Assembly: GCA_050953825.1 (NCBI GenBank)
Contig: JBMNNF010000009.1
Location: 124,001-188,000, forward strand
DNA: 64,000 bases
Direction: 5' to 3'
From: DUQW01 sp050953825
GTDB lineage: Bacteria > Bacillota_I > Bacilli_A > Acholeplasmatales > Acholeplasmataceae
The position numbers and the translations under genes were made by a program. The notes below the pieces were generated by a model. It saw nothing but the letters and a program-made list of their open reading frames with translations. It did no database searches and was not told the DNA's origin. Each line of letters opens with the position of its first letter. Positions within the stretch are counted from its first letter, which is position 1. Of this stretch, positions 16,296-24,835 are shown piece after piece.

Positions 16296-17963
16296 TTGTT
16301 AGAATTATTAAAAGATGATTTAAAACAACTAATCCTTAACGAAACTAATTATGACGTTGATATTGAAATACCACGAAGAGGAGATTATGATTTAGCGATT
16401 CCTCTTTTTAGACTGTTAAAATCAACCGGATTAAAATTACCAGTTTTATATAATAAAATTAGTGACATTATTAAATCTCATCCATTAATTATTGAAACCG
16501 AATTAATTGGTGCATTTTTAAACATTAAATTAAACGAACCTAAATATGCTAAACATGTATTGAATACAGTATATAATTTAGGCGCTGAATTTGGTAATGG
16601 AAAACCCAAAAAAGAAGTGGTTGTTATCGATTATTCATCACCGAATATTGCTAAAAACTTTTCGGTTGGACATTTAAGATCAACAGTTATTGGTCATTCT
16701 TTAAAATTAATTTATCAAAAACTTGGTCATAAAGTTATTGGAATTAACCATTTAGGTGATTGGGGGACTCAATTTGGTAAATTATTGATAGCTTACGAAA
16801 AGTGGAGCAATTTAGAAGCGTTAAAACAAAACCCAATTGATGAACTACAACGAATTTATATTAAATTTCATGAAGAAGCCGAAAAAAATCCTAGCTTAGA
16901 AGATGATGCCAGAGACGCTTTTAAAGAATTAGAGTTAGGTGATAAAAATAAACTTAAATTATGGTCATATTTTAGAGAAGAATCGTTAAAAGAATTCATG
17001 AAAGTTTATCAACTTCTTGATGTTGAATTTGACTCATATGCTGGTGAAGCTTTCTACAATGATAAAATTGATAAAGTTATTCACTTACTAGAAAGTAAAA
17101 ACTTACTAAAATTAGATGATGGAGCAACTATTATCGAGTTAGGTGACGATATTCCACCAGCCCTAATTAAACGAAGCGATGGTGCAACTTTATATATGAC
17201 TAGAGACCTTGCAGCACTGTTATATCGCTATGAAACATATCATATGAGTAAAGCCTTATATTTAGTTGGAAATGAGCAAAAATTACATTTTGAGCAGCTT
17301 AAACGAATCGTTAATTTATTAGAATTACCAATTGAAGTCGTTCATGTTAATTTTGGATTAGTTTTAATTGATGGTAAAAAAATGTCAACTAGAACAGGAA
17401 CTAATGCTAACTTGCATGATGTATTATTAGAATCTATTAGCGACGCTAAAGAAGCAATTATAGAGAAAAATCCTAATCTAAAAGCAATTGATCAAACAAG
17501 TAAAGCCATTGGAGTTGGTGCCGTTGTCTTTAATGACTTAAAAAATGATAGAAATTTAAATATAGACTTCAACTTAGAACAAATGTTACGTTTTGAAGGC
17601 CAGACAGGTCCATATCTTCAATATACAAGTGTCAGAATTAATTCAATTTTAAAAGATGCTGAACTGGATATTGATAAAGTTAACTATTCATTATTTGAGA
17701 ATGCTAATTACTTTGATTTAGTCAAACAAATTTCTACCTTCAGTGAAGCAATCAAAAAGGCAGCTATTGATTATAATCCAAGTGTTATATCAAAACATCT
17801 ACTCGCTTTAGCTCAACTATTTAATTCATTTTACGCTCAAACTCGAATCTTAGTTGAAGAAGAAGGTACATTAAATGCTAACTTGTTGTTAATTAGTAAC
17901 ATTAGAACAATTATTAACGAAGGATTGCGATTATTAGGAATTAAATATTTAGATGAAATGTAA
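16296..17963 (+). CDS. argS: Arginyl-tRNA synthetase
   Basis: Class I synthetase of 555 residues. The active-site loop SPNIAKNFSVGHLRSTVIG carries the HIGH-equivalent (here GHLRS) and GKKMSTRTG the KMSKS-equivalent. The N-terminal Add1 domain (first 90 residues), IGINHLGDWGTQFGKL and the C-terminal DALR anticodon-binding domain with FEGQTGPYLQYTSVRI are all present. I chose TTG at 16296 because AGGTGA (16285-16290) is placed five bases before it. An in-frame GTG at 16287 overlaps that ribosome site and would add three residues. tRNA-Leu begins only seven bases after the stop. Confidence 0.94.
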   Translation: MLELLKDDLKQLILNETNYDVDIEIPRRGDYDLAIPLFRLLKSTGLKLPVLYNKISDIIKSHPLIIETELIGAFLNIKLNEPKYAKHVLNTVYNLGAEFGNGKPKKEVVVIDYSSPNIAKNFSVGHLRSTVIGHSLKLIYQKLGHKVIGINHLGDWGTQFGKLLIAYEKWSNLEALKQNPIDELQRIYIKFHEEAEKNPSLEDDARDAFKELELGDKNKLKLWSYFREESLKEFMKVYQLLDVEFDSYAGEAFYNDKIDKVIHLLESKNLLKLDDGATIIELGDDIPPALIKRSDGATLYMTRDLAALLYRYETYHMSKALYLVGNEQKLHFEQLKRIVNLLELPIEVVHVNFGLVLIDGKKMSTRTGTNANLHDVLLESISDAKEAIIEKNPNLKAIDQTSKAIGVGAVVFNDLKNDRNLNIDFNLEQMLRFEGQTGPYLQYTSVRINSILKDAELDIDKVNYSLFENANYFDLVKQISTFSEAIKKAAIDYNPSVISKHLLALAQLFNSFYAQTRILVEEEGTLNANLLLISNIRTIINEGLRLLGIKYLDEM

Positions 17964-17970
17964 AATGGAT

Positions 17971-18057
17971 CCCCGCGTGGTGGAAGTGGTAGACACGTTA
18001 GACTCAAAATCTGATGAAGTGAAATTCGTGCTGGTTCAAATCCGGTCGCGGGGACCA
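17971..18057 (+). tRNA. tRNA-Leu (anticodon CAA)
   Basis: An 87-base class II tRNA. The acceptor stem CCCCGCG (17971-17977) pairs with CGCGGGG (18047-18053), followed by A and an encoded CCA. The D arm contains GTGGTAGACAC. The anticodon arm is TTAGA-CTCAAAA-TCTGA with CAA at loop positions 34-36, reading UUG. The variable arm GAAGTGAAATTCGTG type makes it long, as expected for Leu. The T loop is TTCAAAT. It lies immediately after argS with no visible promoter of its own, so it is probably processed from the argS transcript. Confidence 0.93.
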
Positions 18058-18093
18058 ATAATAAGATCTCATAATGTATTTAATAACATATGG

Positions 18094-18119
18094 AAATGCC
18101 TTACTCAAGGCATTTTTAT
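18094..18119 (+). terminator. Terminator after tRNA-Leu
   Basis: AAATGCCTT (18094-18102) pairs with AAGGCATTT (18107-18115) around ACTC, then T residues. It likely ends the argS/tRNA-Leu transcript. Confidence 0.8.
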
Positions 18120-18235
18120 ATGATAATAGATCATTAATTGACAGTGTAATAAAAAACTTTTAATTTATAAGAAGTTTTAAATTGTGAAAAATCAAATGGA
18201 TATTTAAAATGTTTGTTATGAATTTATTTAAAAAA

Positions 18236-18244
18236 TGCTATAAT
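18236..18244 (+). promoter_or_regulatory. Extended -10 promoter before degV
   Basis: TGC followed by TATAAT (18239-18244). A weak -35 (TTATGA, 18216-18221) lies 17 bases upstream. degV starts at 18283 with AGGAGGA. Confidence 0.55.
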
Positions 18245-18282
18245 AGAAATGATAGTTATCTAAGACAGGAGGAATAACGACT

Positions 18283-19161
18283 ATGAAAAAAAGAGATTTT
18301 ATGATTTTAGTTGATTCAGCATGTGACTTACCTCATGAATATGCCGAAAAGCATAACCTTAAAGTATTATCTTTAAAATTTTATTTGGATGACAAAGAAT
18401 ATTTAAACACATTGGATTTTAGTTCAATGTCGGCAGAAGAGTTTTATGGCCGATTAAGAAACGGCGAACATGCTAAAACTGCTCAAGTTAATAGCAGTCA
18501 GTTTTATCATGGATTTAAAGAAATTTTAGAACAAGGATTTGATGTTCTAGCCATTCTTCTTTCTGCAAATATGTCAGGCACATATAATAGTGCCAATATC
18601 GCTAAACAAGAATTACTAGAAGATTATCCTGATAGAAATATTATTTTAATAAATTTAATTAGTGGTTCGTTAGGAACCGGTTTAATTGTTGATGAAGCTA
18701 TTAGATTAAAACAAGAAGGAAAAGACATCTTTGAAATAGAAGATTATTTAAATGACTTTAAATATCACGTGATGCATATCTTTACACACGATGATTTATC
18801 ACACTTAATGGCTGGAGGACGGTTAGGTAAATTAAGTTATTGGATTGGAACCGCCTTAAGAATTAAACCAATTATTTCAGCTGATGATGATGGTAGATTA
18901 AAACCACGACATAAAGTGTTTGGTAGAAAAAAATCATTGAAAATTCTACTTGATCGAATTGTCGAACTTTATGATCCTAGCTATAGTAAAAAAATATTTA
19001 TTGGACATTGTGACTGTCTTGAAGAAACTACTAAATTTGTTGAAGAATTAGAATCAAGACTAAATACTAAAGTCACACTAGTTCATATGATTGGACCAGT
19101 AATTGGAGCTCATGGTGGTCCTGGAACAATTGCCGCATTCTTTACCGCTAAATCTAGATAA
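18283..19161 (+). CDS. DegV family (fatty-acid-binding) protein
   Basis: The 292-residue protein has the DegV signature VDSACDLPHEYAEKH near its start, the LSANMSGTYNSANIA motif (about 93-107), SHLMAGGRLGKLSYWIGTAL (about 164-183), RIKPIISADDDGRL and the C-terminal GPVIGAHGGPGTIAAFF. DegV/FakB proteins hold one fatty acid in a buried tunnel and present it to the FakA kinase for activation and phospholipid synthesis. No fakA gene is in the window. It is one of four degV genes here. The next gene, a small membrane protein, follows after 16 bases and may be co-transcribed. Confidence 0.93.
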   Translation: MKKRDFMILVDSACDLPHEYAEKHNLKVLSLKFYLDDKEYLNTLDFSSMSAEEFYGRLRNGEHAKTAQVNSSQFYHGFKEILEQGFDVLAILLSANMSGTYNSANIAKQELLEDYPDRNIILINLISGSLGTGLIVDEAIRLKQEGKDIFEIEDYLNDFKYHVMHIFTHDDLSHLMAGGRLGKLSYWIGTALRIKPIISADDDGRLKPRHKVFGRKKSLKILLDRIVELYDPSYSKKIFIGHCDCLEETTKFVEELESRLNTKVTLVHMIGPVIGAHGGPGTIAAFFTAKSR

Positions 19162-19177
19162 AAAGAAGTGATAATTA

Positions 19178-19636
19178 TTGAAAGATACAATTAAAAATTC
19201 AAATAAATACAAGAGATATAAGTATTATTTATTTTCTAATTTAATTTATTTAGGAATAATCGTTATCATCTTTTTTCCTATCGCTCTCATTTCAACTGAG
19301 ACTCAAAAAATTGGATTAATTATGTTTTTAGCCATAATTGCATTGTTTACACTAGTAATCAGCCCATTTATCATTTATTATTTTTACCGATGTTACCGTA
19401 TGATTCATCATATTGATAAATATAAAGAGTATATCGGTTCTATTACTGATTTTTATACCACACGATATTTAAAATCTGATTTGCGCCATGTGACAATTTA
19501 TCTTTATGATCTTAAAAAAAGTGTTAAAACCAAAGTATACTATGGTGAATTATTCGATCAAATAGAAAAAGATATTAAAGTAAAAGTCTTATATTATGAG
19601 GCTAAAGATGATGTAGTAATAATTGAAGTTATATAA
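19178..19636 (+). CDS. Two-helix membrane protein, unknown function
   Basis: The 152-residue product begins at a TTG with a weak GAAGTGAT ribosome site. A basic N-terminus (KNSNKYKRYKYY) leads into two close hydrophobic helices: LIYLGIIVIIFFPIALIS and LIMFLAIIALFTLVISPF. The remaining 90 residues form a soluble, strand-rich domain ending YYEAKDDVVIIEVI, probably cytoplasmic given the positive-inside rule. I do not recognise a family. It follows degV by 16 bases on the same strand and may be in its operon. Confidence 0.7.
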   Translation: MKDTIKNSNKYKRYKYYLFSNLIYLGIIVIIFFPIALISTETQKIGLIMFLAIIALFTLVISPFIIYYFYRCYRMIHHIDKYKEYIGSITDFYTTRYLKSDLRHVTIYLYDLKKSVKTKVYYGELFDQIEKDIKVKVLYYEAKDDVVIIEVI

Positions 19637-19665
19637 ATTATAACTTTTTTTATTCATATATATAA

Positions 19666-19695
19666 TTGGAGTTAACCTTTTATTTATGATACAAT
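19666..19695 (+). promoter_or_regulatory. Candidate promoter of the FNT channel gene
   Basis: TTGGAG (19666-19671), 18-base spacer, TGA then TACAAT (19690-19695). A second extended -10 candidate (TGG, TAAAAT at 19705-19710) overlaps downstream. Confidence 0.45.
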
Positions 19696-19734
19696 TCATA
19701 TTGGTAAAATATGAAAATAAAGGAATGAAAATAA

Positions 19735-20424
19735 ATGAATTTCGAAACAAAAACACAGTTTAAAGAACACTTGTTAATTTTTAGTAAAGCAATAATGTCA
19801 GGTTTATACGTAACATTAGCCGCTACTGTTTATTTGGTAATAACTCAACCTGGGACACTTGGCTTTAAGTTACTAGGCGGATTATTATTTAGTTTTGCCT
19901 TACTTATTATAGTCGGAAGAAGCTATTATTTATACACAGGCAAAATTGGATATTTATTGCCATATAAAAAAGGTGTGCCACTTATGATATTAGTGACTTT
20001 ACTTGGGAATATCGTTGGAATTGTAGTTAGTGGTGGATTATTATTACTGGCTAACATCAATGGATTAACCGAGTCAGCACAAACAATGATGGCCATTAAG
20101 TTTGATACTAATGCTTGGTATCAAACTTTAATCTTAGCAATATTTTGTGGTGTACTAATGTATACTGCAGTCGACGGTGCTAGCAGAATTTCAAACAATG
20201 GTATCAAAATATTAATTGTTATTTTATCAGTTGTATTATTTTTATTAATCGGATTTGAACACAGCATTGCTAATATTGTATATATTGTCTTAGCAAAGCA
20301 ATTTTCTTTTAAAATTTTTAGCTATTTATTGTTGATGTTACTTGGCAATGCTATTGGTGCAATCGTGTTAAATGTAGTTCATACTCCTTATTATAAAAAA
20401 GAGGATTCTAATCAACAAAATTAA
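19735..20424 (+). CDS. Formate/nitrite transporter (FNT) family channel
   Basis: The 229-residue protein has six hydrophobic helices and the FNT landmarks: SGLYVTLAATVYLVI near the start, GRSYYLYTGKIGYLLP (the loop after helix 2, family L-F/Y-T-G-N), and GFEHSIANIVYIVLAK near the end, where the family carries the central-pore His. FNT pentamers pass small monovalent anions such as formate, nitrite, acetate, lactate or hydrosulfide. The substrate cannot be read from sequence. Given the acetate kinase and ferredoxin-linked fermentation genes elsewhere, export of a fermentation acid is plausible inference. It has its own terminator. Confidence 0.88.
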   Translation: MNFETKTQFKEHLLIFSKAIMSGLYVTLAATVYLVITQPGTLGFKLLGGLLFSFALLIIVGRSYYLYTGKIGYLLPYKKGVPLMILVTLLGNIVGIVVSGGLLLLANINGLTESAQTMMAIKFDTNAWYQTLILAIFCGVLMYTAVDGASRISNNGIKILIVILSVVLFLLIGFEHSIANIVYIVLAKQFSFKIFSYLLLMLLGNAIGAIVLNVVHTPYYKKEDSNQQN

Positions 20425-20459
20425 TTTTCAAATAAATTATTAAATCACGATTTAAATTG

Positions 20460-20500
20460 AAAATAGGTAATTCTTTCAAAGAATGTACCTATTTTATATT
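20460..20500 (+). terminator. Terminator after the FNT gene
   Basis: AAAATAGGTA (20460-20469) pairs with TACCTATTTT (20486-20495). An inner ATTCTT/AAGAAT stem extends the hairpin; T-rich tail. Confidence 0.75.
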
Positions 20501-20640
20501 TTTGTAGTATACTGATATTGTAGAATTGTGTTTAAATTTATAAAATTATTTATTATTTTATAAAATTGCGTAATTTGTTATGTAATATTAAACCAGTTGG
20601 ATTATAATTAAAGTGAAAATTAACGAATGGAGATGATTAT

Positions 20641-23571
20641 ATGAGCTTAAGAAAAAAATTAATAATAATCTCGATAGTAAGTATCACGTTAATTGCTGGA
20701 ATAGTTTTTAGTATTATTCTATTTAAACCTACAAAAAATTCAAATTCACTAGCATATTCAGAATCGCAAAATCTGTTTTTAAGTAAGCCAAATATTAACG
20801 CCAACGCATATTTAGAAGAAAATAACCACAGTGAAGAATCACTTAAGAACCTCCTTTTTATTGCTCAAGGTGAAATGAATTTAATTAATTATGAAATGGT
20901 AACTGAAGGAATTGCTTCTCCTCGAGTAGTATTTAAGTTGAAAAACCAAAAAGTGAAAGGAATAACTCAAAAACAAGGTCATGACTATTATCATGAAATT
21001 ATTACTTATGGACCGATCAATCAAGCTTGGGAAATTTATATTCAAGGAGAAAATAACTTTATTAAAACTTCAAAAGATGTTGATCCAGAAACTTTAACTG
21101 CAGTCTATGCAGCTAGTGATGTCGCTAACTATACTACTGGTGACTTTAAGATGCTGATGGGAATTGGTCCGAGTAGTTTAACTCCATATGTCTTAAATAA
21201 TTACACGGTAATAAGTGCTGAAATTATTGACAAAAATTACAATGAGATTAAAGTTAAATATATATTAGAACCAGATAAAGCAGCTTATTATCATTTTAGA
21301 GATGTTAAACATCGAAGTGGCTCAAAAGAAGATCCTAAATTTAAATATATTAATTTAGAAATCGTTTTTACTAATAATTTTTTAGTTAAAGAAATAAAAA
21401 CTAATGAAGAATACAAAATTTTTGTTGGAGCTAATACCGTCGTTAAAAACGAAGTCCTTTATACTTTCTCCTTTAATGATTTTATTTTCTTAGGTCCTGA
21501 TCGATTCCAAGATTTTGTGCATTTAGCAATTAGACCAATTGAACCAAATGAAAGAGATGGTTTATTCTATCTTCAAAATGCTTTCTATGGTGATTTACTT
21601 ACTGAAGAAGGTATAACTTTTGTTGGTGATATTCAAATTAATGAAGAACACTTGCCAATTGTTTTTAATATGTCAATGCAAAACAACACACTTACTGCCA
21701 CCATCAGTGATTTTCTTGTCATTAAAAATGATGATAACACTTTATATTTTAAATTAAACGGTTCCACTGGAAAAATCATTTCTGAACCAGAAGAAGATGA
21801 AGATGATATCGATATAAATGAAGCTATCCTTTACGGTGCAACTAATAATATAAGTGTTGAAAAAGATGATGATAAGCTTAAAGTATTTTTAAAAATTAAT
21901 GAAGAGATTACGTTAACATTTAATTTTGTGGATGAACATTTTGTTAATCTTACTGGCGCTTTTAATCTTTATAATCAAGATATTGAACTCGATTTAGTTA
22001 AGGGCAATGATAACATTATTAGCGACTTTGATGAGGCGAAGAACTATACTTTATTATTAGAAGACATTAAAGATATCATCAATTATCCGTATTTCAATGT
22101 TGAGTTGCCACAAATGGAAGTTCTAACTCAAGAAGGCATGTCACCTGTTTATATATCAGGATTATTTGATGTTAGTCTTACAGACGGAATTACTGCTGAC
22201 GGTCAGATTACTATCTTATATAATGAAGAAGAGTTTATTGTTGATGTTACCGTTTATGATGAAAACATCTACTTAAACTATAATGATTCATTACAATTTA
22301 AACTATCAATTACTGAAGCTGGTGGTGTCGTTTTATTAACTAGTCAAGATGATGAAACATTAGATTTAATTGAAACTATGCAAAACTTTAACGATTTTAA
22401 AGTTAATGAGAAATTACTCAATTTTATTAGAAATATTGAGGTATTAGATGCTGATGGCAACTTAAGTATCAATTTAAATCTAGGAGAAGAATTAGGCATT
22501 CTAAATATTTTATTTGCTAGTCAAAATGATATTAAAGTAACGCTTCCTCAAAATATTACTTTAAATGTTTCTAAAATTGATGAAGTTATGGTTGAACGGG
22601 TTAATGAAGAAGATTATGTGCCATTTGAGGCGGTTACTCAAATCTATAATGACATTATCGCTTTTGTTGAAGCTGATGTTTATGAGTTTAACTTAAATAC
22701 CACCGTTAATGAAAATCATTTGTTGTTAGAAGGTCAATTATTAAATGAAAATCCTAATAGTTTTGACGTTAACCTTGTTTATGATACATTTGATATTAAT
22801 TTAAGAAAAGATCAAGAGGATTTCTATTTAACTGTTGGTAATTATGAATTTTTATTTAAGGATAATGGTTCGTTATCATTATTAGTTCTAATTATGTTAC
22901 AAAATGCTGGTTTAGCTAATGAAGATGTAGCCAACCAAGTAGAAGATGTCTTGACTAATGAAACGAATATACCGGATTATATCGCTTCCTTGAAACTCAA
23001 ATCAATTATTGATAACGTTTCGATTACCGAAGAAGGATTATTTATTGAATTAGATGATATTTTAATTAGTTTAATTGATGGCGAAATTATTGTTCAAACG
23101 GGAATTTCTGATCCAGAAAGTAATCAAACTACGATGATAGTTAAACCGATTGCCACTTACACTATTAAAGAAACTAATCCACTGATTAAAATTAATTTAA
23201 CGAATCGCTCTCCTGAATTAATTATTAAACTATTGAAATTATATTTAGGAACCGAAACATTAACGGTTAACTTATCAAATGATTTAATTACTTTAGAAAT
23301 TACAATTGAGGATATTTTTAATGAACTTAAGTTTAGTTTCGTCGGTAGTTTTACTGTCTTATTTAAAGAAGTTGCTTTTGATGGTTATTATGAAAATGAA
23401 ATAGTCACTTTAAACATGGGTAATCGTACATATACCTTAACTTTAAGTGAATTCATGGTATTTTTAGCTGATAAAATTAAAACATCTGATTTCTCTGGAT
23501 CTGATGTAACACTCGATTTCATTAGAGCCATTTTAGAATCAACTACTTTTAATGTAAAAACCGGTAGCTAA
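20641..23571 (+). CDS. Large acidic membrane-anchored extracytoplasmic protein, unknown function
   Basis: The 976-residue protein starts MSLRKKLIIISIVSITLIAG, a basic patch and one long hydrophobic helix (about 6-28) with no lipobox Cys, so it should be anchored by an uncleaved signal helix. The rest is strand-rich and acidic, with an Asp/Glu run around residues 382-392 (EPEEDEDDIDINEA). Several similar modules recur in which short strands alternate with glycine turns, for example EEFIVDVTVYDENIYLNYND and DFYLTVGNYEFLFKDNGSLS. They resemble lipoprotein-like beta-sheet repeats. No catalytic motif or known domain is recognised. The 216-base gap before it holds the FNT terminator and a TATAAT at 20603-20608; a terminator follows the gene. 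Confidence 0.8.
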   Translation: MSLRKKLIIISIVSITLIAGIVFSIILFKPTKNSNSLAYSESQNLFLSKPNINANAYLEENNHSEESLKNLLFIAQGEMNLINYEMVTEGIASPRVVFKLKNQKVKGITQKQGHDYYHEIITYGPINQAWEIYIQGENNFIKTSKDVDPETLTAVYAASDVANYTTGDFKMLMGIGPSSLTPYVLNNYTVISAEIIDKNYNEIKVKYILEPDKAAYYHFRDVKHRSGSKEDPKFKYINLEIVFTNNFLVKEIKTNEEYKIFVGANTVVKNEVLYTFSFNDFIFLGPDRFQDFVHLAIRPIEPNERDGLFYLQNAFYGDLLTEEGITFVGDIQINEEHLPIVFNMSMQNNTLTATISDFLVIKNDDNTLYFKLNGSTGKIISEPEEDEDDIDINEAILYGATNNISVEKDDDKLKVFLKINEEITLTFNFVDEHFVNLTGAFNLYNQDIELDLVKGNDNIISDFDEAKNYTLLLEDIKDIINYPYFNVELPQMEVLTQEGMSPVYISGLFDVSLTDGITADGQITILYNEEEFIVDVTVYDENIYLNYNDSLQFKLSITEAGGVVLLTSQDDETLDLIETMQNFNDFKVNEKLLNFIRNIEVLDADGNLSINLNLGEELGILNILFASQNDIKVTLPQNITLNVSKIDEVMVERVNEEDYVPFEAVTQIYNDIIAFVEADVYEFNLNTTVNENHLLLEGQLLNENPNSFDVNLVYDTFDINLRKDQEDFYLTVGNYEFLFKDNGSLSLLVLIMLQNAGLANEDVANQVEDVLTNETNIPDYIASLKLKSIIDNVSITEEGLFIELDDILISLIDGEIIVQTGISDPESNQTTMIVKPIATYTIKETNPLIKINLTNRSPELIIKLLKLYLGTETLTVNLSNDLITLEITIEDIFNELKFSFVGSFTVLFKEVAFDGYYENEIVTLNMGNRTYTLTLSEFMVFLADKIKTSDFSGSDVTLDFIRAILESTTFNVKTGS

Positions 23572-23597
23572 TCTTCAAGTTTCAAACAAGTAATAGT

Positions 23598-23638
23598 AAA
23601 ATGTCTATCAAAGCTTGAAGCAAGATAGACATTTTTAT
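23598..23638 (+). terminator. Terminator after the large anchored protein
   Basis: AAAATGTCTATC (23598-23609) pairs with GATAGACATTTT (23624-23635) around a 14-base loop, then T residues. The rest of the gap to 23823 holds a probable promoter (TTGTAA 23770-23775; TGA-TAAAAT ending 23796) and nothing else recognised. Confidence 0.8.
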
Positions 23639-23823
23639 TTAAATTTATCACCAATCAAACTATATAATTTTTAATTATTAAAACTGATTAAGAATAAATG
23701 TTACTTTTAGACATTGTGATAAAGTTGCATAAAATAGTAAATATTATGTAAATATTTTTTACAATTTATTTGTAAATAATGTAAAAATGATAAAATATAA
23801 GTGAAGATAAAGGAGGACGAATT

Positions 23824-24369
23824 ATGGATAGAAACCAAACAGATAAAATTTTAATGAAAGATGAGAAAGTTTTATACACTTTTAAACCGAATTTAACAGT
23901 TATAGTTGTTAGAACAATCGTAATATTTCTAATAATTATGGCGCTGACTGCACTCGCTTATTTAATCCCTGATGAAGAAGGAGAGGTCATAAGTGTTGTT
24001 GTCGGCGTATCAGTTGTTTTAGGAATTATGGCACTAATATTTATTTTAACTATCATTGGTAAAATACTAGCTTTTCAAAATAGATTTTATGTTGTAACTA
24101 ATAAAAGATTTATTATTCAAAAAGGATTATTTGGTATTGATTTTTCAAGTATTCCAATTCCAGCAGCTCAATTCATTTCAGTAAATGTTTCGGTACTTGA
24201 CAAAATCTTACAAAAAGGAACTGGCTCAATTACTTTTGGAACAGTAAGTACCCCAGTATCAGGATCACAACCAGCAACTTTCGTTTTTGGTGATTTACCT
24301 AATGTTTATGAAAACTATCGTATGTTTAAAGAAATAATCGATAACGGTCCCACCCAAGAAACAAATTAA
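23824..24369 (+). CDS. PH domain-containing membrane protein (bacterial YdbS/YdbT-like bPH2)
   Basis: The 181-residue protein has two N-terminal transmembrane helices (TVIVVRTIVIFLIIMALTAL and the VVVGVSVVLGIMALIFILTI segment) followed by a bacterial PH domain. The hallmark is RFYVVTNKRFIIQKGLFGID, then IPIPAAQFISVNVSVLDKIL and GTGSITFGTVS. The N-terminal MKDEKVLYTFKPN also matches the family. Such proteins sit in the membrane with the PH barrel on one face; most have no known function, though some are stress-linked. It has a strong AAGGAGG ribosome site and its own terminator, so it is monocistronic. Confidence 0.85.
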   Translation: MDRNQTDKILMKDEKVLYTFKPNLTVIVVRTIVIFLIIMALTALAYLIPDEEGEVISVVVGVSVVLGIMALIFILTIIGKILAFQNRFYVVTNKRFIIQKGLFGIDFSSIPIPAAQFISVNVSVLDKILQKGTGSITFGTVSTPVSGSQPATFVFGDLPNVYENYRMFKEIIDNGPTQETN

Positions 24370-24386
24370 AACAATAATTAATTGAT

Positions 24387-24427
24387 AAGGCTTGAATTCT
24401 ATATAATATAGAAATCAAGCTTTTTTA
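24387..24427 (+). terminator. Terminator after the PH-domain gene
   Basis: A long hairpin from 24387 to 24423 (core GCTTGA ... TCAAGC plus an inner TTCTATA/TATAGAA stem with one A-A mismatch), followed by a T run. Confidence 0.85.
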
Positions 24428-24463
24428 TTTGATCATTTTTTACATTTTTTTAAATAAAAACTA

Positions 24464-24493
24464 TTGACAAATAAATATACTTCGTGATACGAT
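24464..24493 (+). promoter_or_regulatory. Promoter of the padR operon
   Basis: A perfect TTGACA (24464-24469), 18-base spacer, then TGA-TACGAT (hexamer 24488-24493). The operator palindrome covers the -10. Confidence 0.75.
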
Positions 24494-24497
24494 GTAT
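24477..24497. promoter_or_regulatory. PadR-type operator overlapping the -10
   Basis: ATACTTCGT-GAT-ACGATGTAT is a 21-base palindrome with eight of nine half-site positions complementary. The ATAC/GTAT ends match known PadR-family operators. Its position on the -10 just ahead of padR indicates autorepression. Confidence 0.65.
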
Positions 24498-24517
24498 TAT
24501 GTAAAGGGAGGTATATC

Positions 24518-24835
24518 ATGGATGTTCAATTAAAACGTGGTCTCTTAGAAGTATCAGTATTGGCAGTTATTAGGAATAAACCATCATATGGATATCGAAT
24601 CATTAAAGATATGAAAGAGTATGTAGAGATATCAGAATCAACTCTATATACCATATTAAAAAGACTAGAAGAATCAAAGATGTTAACTGTTAAAACTGTA
24701 GAACACAACTCAAGACTTCGAAAATATTATCATATTACGCAGTTAGGATTAGATAAAATTGAAGAGTTTAAAGAATATTGGCCAGATATAGTTGCAATGT
24801 ATCAACTAATAACTAAGGAGGAAAATATAGTATGA
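24518..24835 (+). CDS. PadR family transcriptional regulator
   Basis: The 105-residue winged helix-turn-helix protein begins MDVQLKRGLLEVSVLAVIRN, then KPSYGYRIIKDM and ISESTLYTILKRLEESKMLT, the classic PadR wHTH; the wing is NSRLRKYYHITQLGLDKIEE. It is a short, subfamily-1 PadR. It is the first gene of a three-gene set with DUF1700 and DUF4097 proteins, overlapping the next gene by ATGA. The operator over its own promoter suggests that it represses the operon until an unknown, probably envelope-related, signal is sensed. Confidence 0.94.
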   Translation: MDVQLKRGLLEVSVLAVIRNKPSYGYRIIKDMKEYVEISESTLYTILKRLEESKMLTVKTVEHNSRLRKYYHITQLGLDKIEEFKEYWPDIVAMYQLITKEENIV

